DNA from: Chromatiaceae bacterium
GTDB lineage: Bacteria > Pseudomonadota > Gammaproteobacteria > Chromatiales > Chromatiaceae
DNA length: 8,322 bases
Assembly (NCBI GenBank): GCA_016880695.1
Contig: JAEHCY010000070.1
Span: 1 to 8,322, forward strand
Reading direction: 5' to 3'
A program made the translations under genes and the position numbers. The notes beneath the pieces were generated by a model. It worked only from the letters and a program-made list of their open reading frames with translations. It was not told where the DNA came from and searched no databases. Position 1 is the first letter of the stretch, and each line of letters begins with the position of its first letter. Below are positions 8,233 to 8,322 of this stretch, in pieces.

Positions 8233-8322
8233 CGGGTCGGCTCCACGCCGGCGAGGCGGGGGGATCCTTCCTCGACCTGATCCGGCGGGATGTTGAGCAG
8301 GCGCACCGCGTCCACCATCACA
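8229..8322 (-). CDS. ftsI: Septal peptidoglycan transpeptidase FtsI/PBP3 (C-terminal end only, runs off the right edge)
   Basis: Only the last 30 codons and the TGA stop are in the window. They read in frame from the edge as VMVDAVRLLNIPPD followed by a short hydrophilic tail, QVEEGSPRLAGVEPTR. The segment VM-x-x-(A/T)-x-R-x-(L/M)-N-x-x-P-D is how gammaproteobacterial FtsI proteins end as I recall them, for example E. coli VMGGTLRTMNIEPD. Position immediately before murE is also where ftsI sits in the dcw cluster. FtsI is the division-specific D,D-transpeptidase that cross-links septal peptidoglycan with FtsW. No catalytic motif can be seen because the transpeptidase domain lies outside the window. 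The stop overlaps the murE start by 4 nt. The call rests on a short piece plus context, hence lower confidence. Confidence 0.85.
   Translation of the reverse strand, partial: VMVDAVRLLNIPPDQVEEGSPRLAGVEPTR
8241..8244 (-). promoter_or_regulatory. Ribosome binding site of murE
   Basis: Minus-strand GGAG, 8 nt before the first and 11 nt before the second of the two adjacent murE ATG codons, inside the end of ftsI. Spacing favours the first ATG slightly but does not exclude the second. Confidence 0.6.

Noticed and set aside
7063..8280. Long open frame of 405 codons on the plus strand, antisense to murE
   Set aside because: Its product has no recognisable motif and is rich in Arg, Gly, Pro, Gln and His, as expected from reading GC-rich coding DNA backwards. 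murE on the other strand has all family motifs.
1..8322. Search for CRISPR arrays, tRNA or rRNA genes, insertion sequences, attachment sites and riboswitches
   Set aside because: No direct-repeat array, transposase, terminal inverted repeats or RNA fold was seen, and there is no non-coding stretch longer than 6 nt to hold them.

Overview
The window is a continuous stretch of the division and cell-wall (dcw) cluster of a GC-rich Gram-negative bacterium, most likely a gammaproteobacterium. Every gene lies on the minus strand, so transcription runs from the right end to the left end. The assignment rests on the gene order, on close family motifs in every protein, and on a MurE that carries the DNPR signature of meso-diaminopimelate enzymes. 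Several motifs resemble Pseudomonas-type proteins as remembered (Mra[14 protein letters not shown], MurG APFITDM-like and DDHQ segments), but the genus cannot be fixed from the sequence alone.

In transcription order the layout is: the last 30 codons of ftsI (right edge), murE, murF, mraY, murD, ftsW, murG, and the first 205 codons of murC (cut by the left edge). Coding is essentially gapless. Five junctions overlap: four by 4 nt and ftsW/murG by 7 nt. The only gaps are 2 nt (murF/mraY) and 6 nt (mraY/murD). There is no room for a separate promoter, terminator, RNA gene or mobile element, and none was seen. This is the picture of one long polycistronic message with translational coupling.

Together the genes take UDP-MurNAc to lipid II and on to septal glycan. 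MurC adds L-Ala, MurD D-Glu, MurE meso-DAP and MurF D-Ala-D-Ala in the cytoplasm. MraY links the product to undecaprenyl phosphate (lipid I), and MurG adds GlcNAc (lipid II). FtsW polymerises the glycan at the division site and FtsI (PBP3) cross-links it. All catalytic and binding motifs that could be checked by eye are intact; no frameshift, pseudogene or insertion was found.

I did not find a novel system. This is a conserved core region, and the findings listed are small points (start codons, one in-frame junction with a weak ribosome binding site, one variant motif in FtsW), scored accordingly.
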